In this document: piece by piece, positions 4,689-5,498 of the stretch
How the letters are laid out: every line of letters begins with the position of its first letter
Numbering within the stretch: position 1 is the first letter of the stretch
Origin: JBIKIW01 sp044361365
GTDB taxonomy: Bacteria; Patescibacteriota; JACMRA01
Reading direction: 5' to 3'
DNA: 5,498 bases
NCBI GenBank assembly: GCA_044361365.1
Contig: JBIKIW010000064.1
Span: 1 to 5,498, forward strand
The notes under the pieces: generated by a model
What the model saw: the letters and a program-made list of their open reading frames with translations, nothing else
Database searches by the model: none
Told to the model about the DNA's origin: nothing
Translations under genes and position numbers: made by a program

Positions 4689-5498
4689 ATGCCAAATTCA
4701 AAATTTATAAATCTTAGACTACTTAAAAAGAAATTTATTTTACCTATTTTCATAATAGCTATCCTTAGCTTTAGTTTTATATTTTCTACAGTTTTAGACT
4801 TATGGTTATCAACACCACTTTTAGCTCTTCCAATTAATAATAATGAAAATCCTGGCAGCTTAATCCTTGATAAAAACACAAATCAAACCATCGCCGCTTA
4901 CCCTGGAAAATCAAAGTATGAATCTGTCTCTATCTACAACCTGCCTCAAAATTTCATAAAAGCTGTTTTAACACTAGAAGATAAGAACTTTTTTGAAAAT
5001 CCTACCGCTATTCCATGGACTAGTATGGCAAAGGTGAGTTTTGATTGTGCCACAAAGCATGACAATTGTAGAGGTGGATCTGGAATTGTTCAGCAGCTAG
5101 TTAAAAATGTCAGCGGCAACGATTCACCAACCTTGAAAAGAAAAATTGATGAATTATTTTTGTCGTTAAAATTAGGTCAAAGCGTTTCCAAGCAAACAAT
5201 ATTAGAAACGTATCTAAATTCTGTTTATTACGGACAAAATAGCTATGGGGTGGAGACTGCTAGTAAGACCTATTTCAATCACTCTGCATTGGCAAAAGAT
5301 AACTCAGGAAAATATTTGTTATCAGATACAAAAGCTTGTTTTTTGGCTAGCTTATTACAATCTCCAGACGCATATAGTAAAAGCATTTTTAAAGATCAGG
5401 ATCAAAATTCTGTATTTTTGAGTAGAATAACCTTTTGTCTAGAAAATATGAATTCTACCAGTTTAGCTTATTCAAAAGGGACTAGACCAGTTAAAATT
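4689..5498 (+). CDS. Class A penicillin-binding protein, glycosyltransferase-51 domain (3' end outside window)
   Basis: 270 codons are present and the frame is still open at the window edge. A basic N-terminus and one membrane anchor (about 16-37) precede an extracellular GT51 domain that polymerises lipid II into glycan strands. Visible motifs in order: E97-D98-KNFF (catalytic Glu in motif 1); GGSGIVQQLVKN at 129-140 (usual form GGSTITQQLVKN); RKIDE at 151-155 with the second conserved Glu E155; ILETYLNSVYYGQNSYGVETASKTYF (motif 4) from 171; and FLASLLQSPDAYS at 218-230. Motif 1 is unusual: the usual ED-x2-F-x2-H-x-G reads EDKNFFENPT, with Asn104 and Thr106 in place of His and Gly. Two cysteines, C120 and C127, lie before motif 2. 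A transpeptidase domain would normally follow, but a stop soon after the edge would leave a monofunctional transglycosylase. ATG 4689 follows a strong promoter and lacks a clear ribosome-binding site. Confidence 0.9.
   Translation, partial: MPNSKFINLRLLKKKFILPIFIIAILSFSFIFSTVLDLWLSTPLLALPINNNENPGSLILDKNTNQTIAAYPGKSKYESVSIYNLPQNFIKAVLTLEDKNFFENPTAIPWTSMAKVSFDCATKHDNCRGGSGIVQQLVKNVSGNDSPTLKRKIDELFLSLKLGQSVSKQTILETYLNSVYYGQNSYGVETASKTYFNHSALAKDNSGKYLLSDTKACFLASLLQSPDAYSKSIFKDQDQNSVFLSRITFCLENMNSTSLAYSKGTRPVKI
5476..5498 (-). repeat. Right-hand inverted copy of the 77-99 segment
   Basis: The last 18 bases of the window are the exact reverse complement of 77-94; with one mismatch the match covers 23 bases. 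This copy lies within the PBP reading frame (KGTRPVKI). The match reaches the window edge and may continue beyond it. Confidence 0.4.

Noticed and set aside
4676..4879. 67-codon frame on the minus strand
   Set aside because: It lies antisense inside the N-terminal part of the PBP gene, whose membrane anchor and GT51 motifs are clear on the plus strand. The minus-strand protein has no recognisable feature.
1..5498. CRISPR array, tRNA, rRNA or insertion sequence
   Set aside because: No regularly spaced direct repeats, no tRNA-like cloverleaf or rRNA segments, and no transposase motifs were seen on either strand. The only long repeat is the single inverted pair at the window ends.

Overview
The window is AT-rich (about two thirds A+T by eye). 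It carries four complete protein genes and one that runs off the right edge. The best guess for the source is a member of the Candidate Phyla Radiation (Patescibacteria). Three things point that way: a small two-helix pilin-like protein of the type IV secretion pilin kind common there, a sortase-type (LPRTG) wall-anchored surface protein beside a class A transglycosylase, and start sites with almost no Shine-Dalgarno sequence. No gene needs in-frame TGA, so nothing suggests the recoded Absconditabacteria/Gracilibacteria code. The taxonomic call is an inference; no rRNA or marker gene is present.

Left part (about 1-2280): a short untranslated region leads into a two-gene operon read rightwards. 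The first gene is a MarR-family repressor. Three bases later comes a 497-residue membrane protein that fuses a histidine-rich di-iron hydroxylase (fatty acid hydroxylase/sterol desaturase superfamily) to a ferredoxin-NAD(P)H-reductase-like FAD/NAD module. The promoter (TTGACA, 17 bp, TATTAT) is wrapped by a perfect 19-bp dyad over its -10 element. The simplest model is that the regulator controls its own transcription and that of the oxygenase, released by a small molecule. The promoter position also shows that the regulator starts at 317, not at the upstream in-frame GTG at 245.

Middle (2281-3710): a single gene with its own promoter (TTGCAA, 17 bp, TATAAT) and a leader of three AAATATA heptads encodes a secreted, LPRTG-anchored, two-domain surface protein. 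It ends at a G+C-rich hairpin that can act on both strands. About 350 bp with no convincing gene follow.

Right part (4062-5498): two genes diverge from a shared intergenic region. Leftwards is a T4SS-pilin-like protein whose predicted transcription start lies almost on its probable GTG start codon. Rightwards, from a strong extended -10 promoter, is a glycosyltransferase-51 peptidoglycan polymerase (PBP1-type) that is still open at the window edge. Together with the LPRTG protein, this half concerns the cell envelope.

The most interesting item is the regulated hydroxylase-reductase fusion: an apparently self-sufficient oxygen-dependent membrane enzyme under a dedicated MarR regulator, in what looks like a reduced, mainly fermentative lineage.
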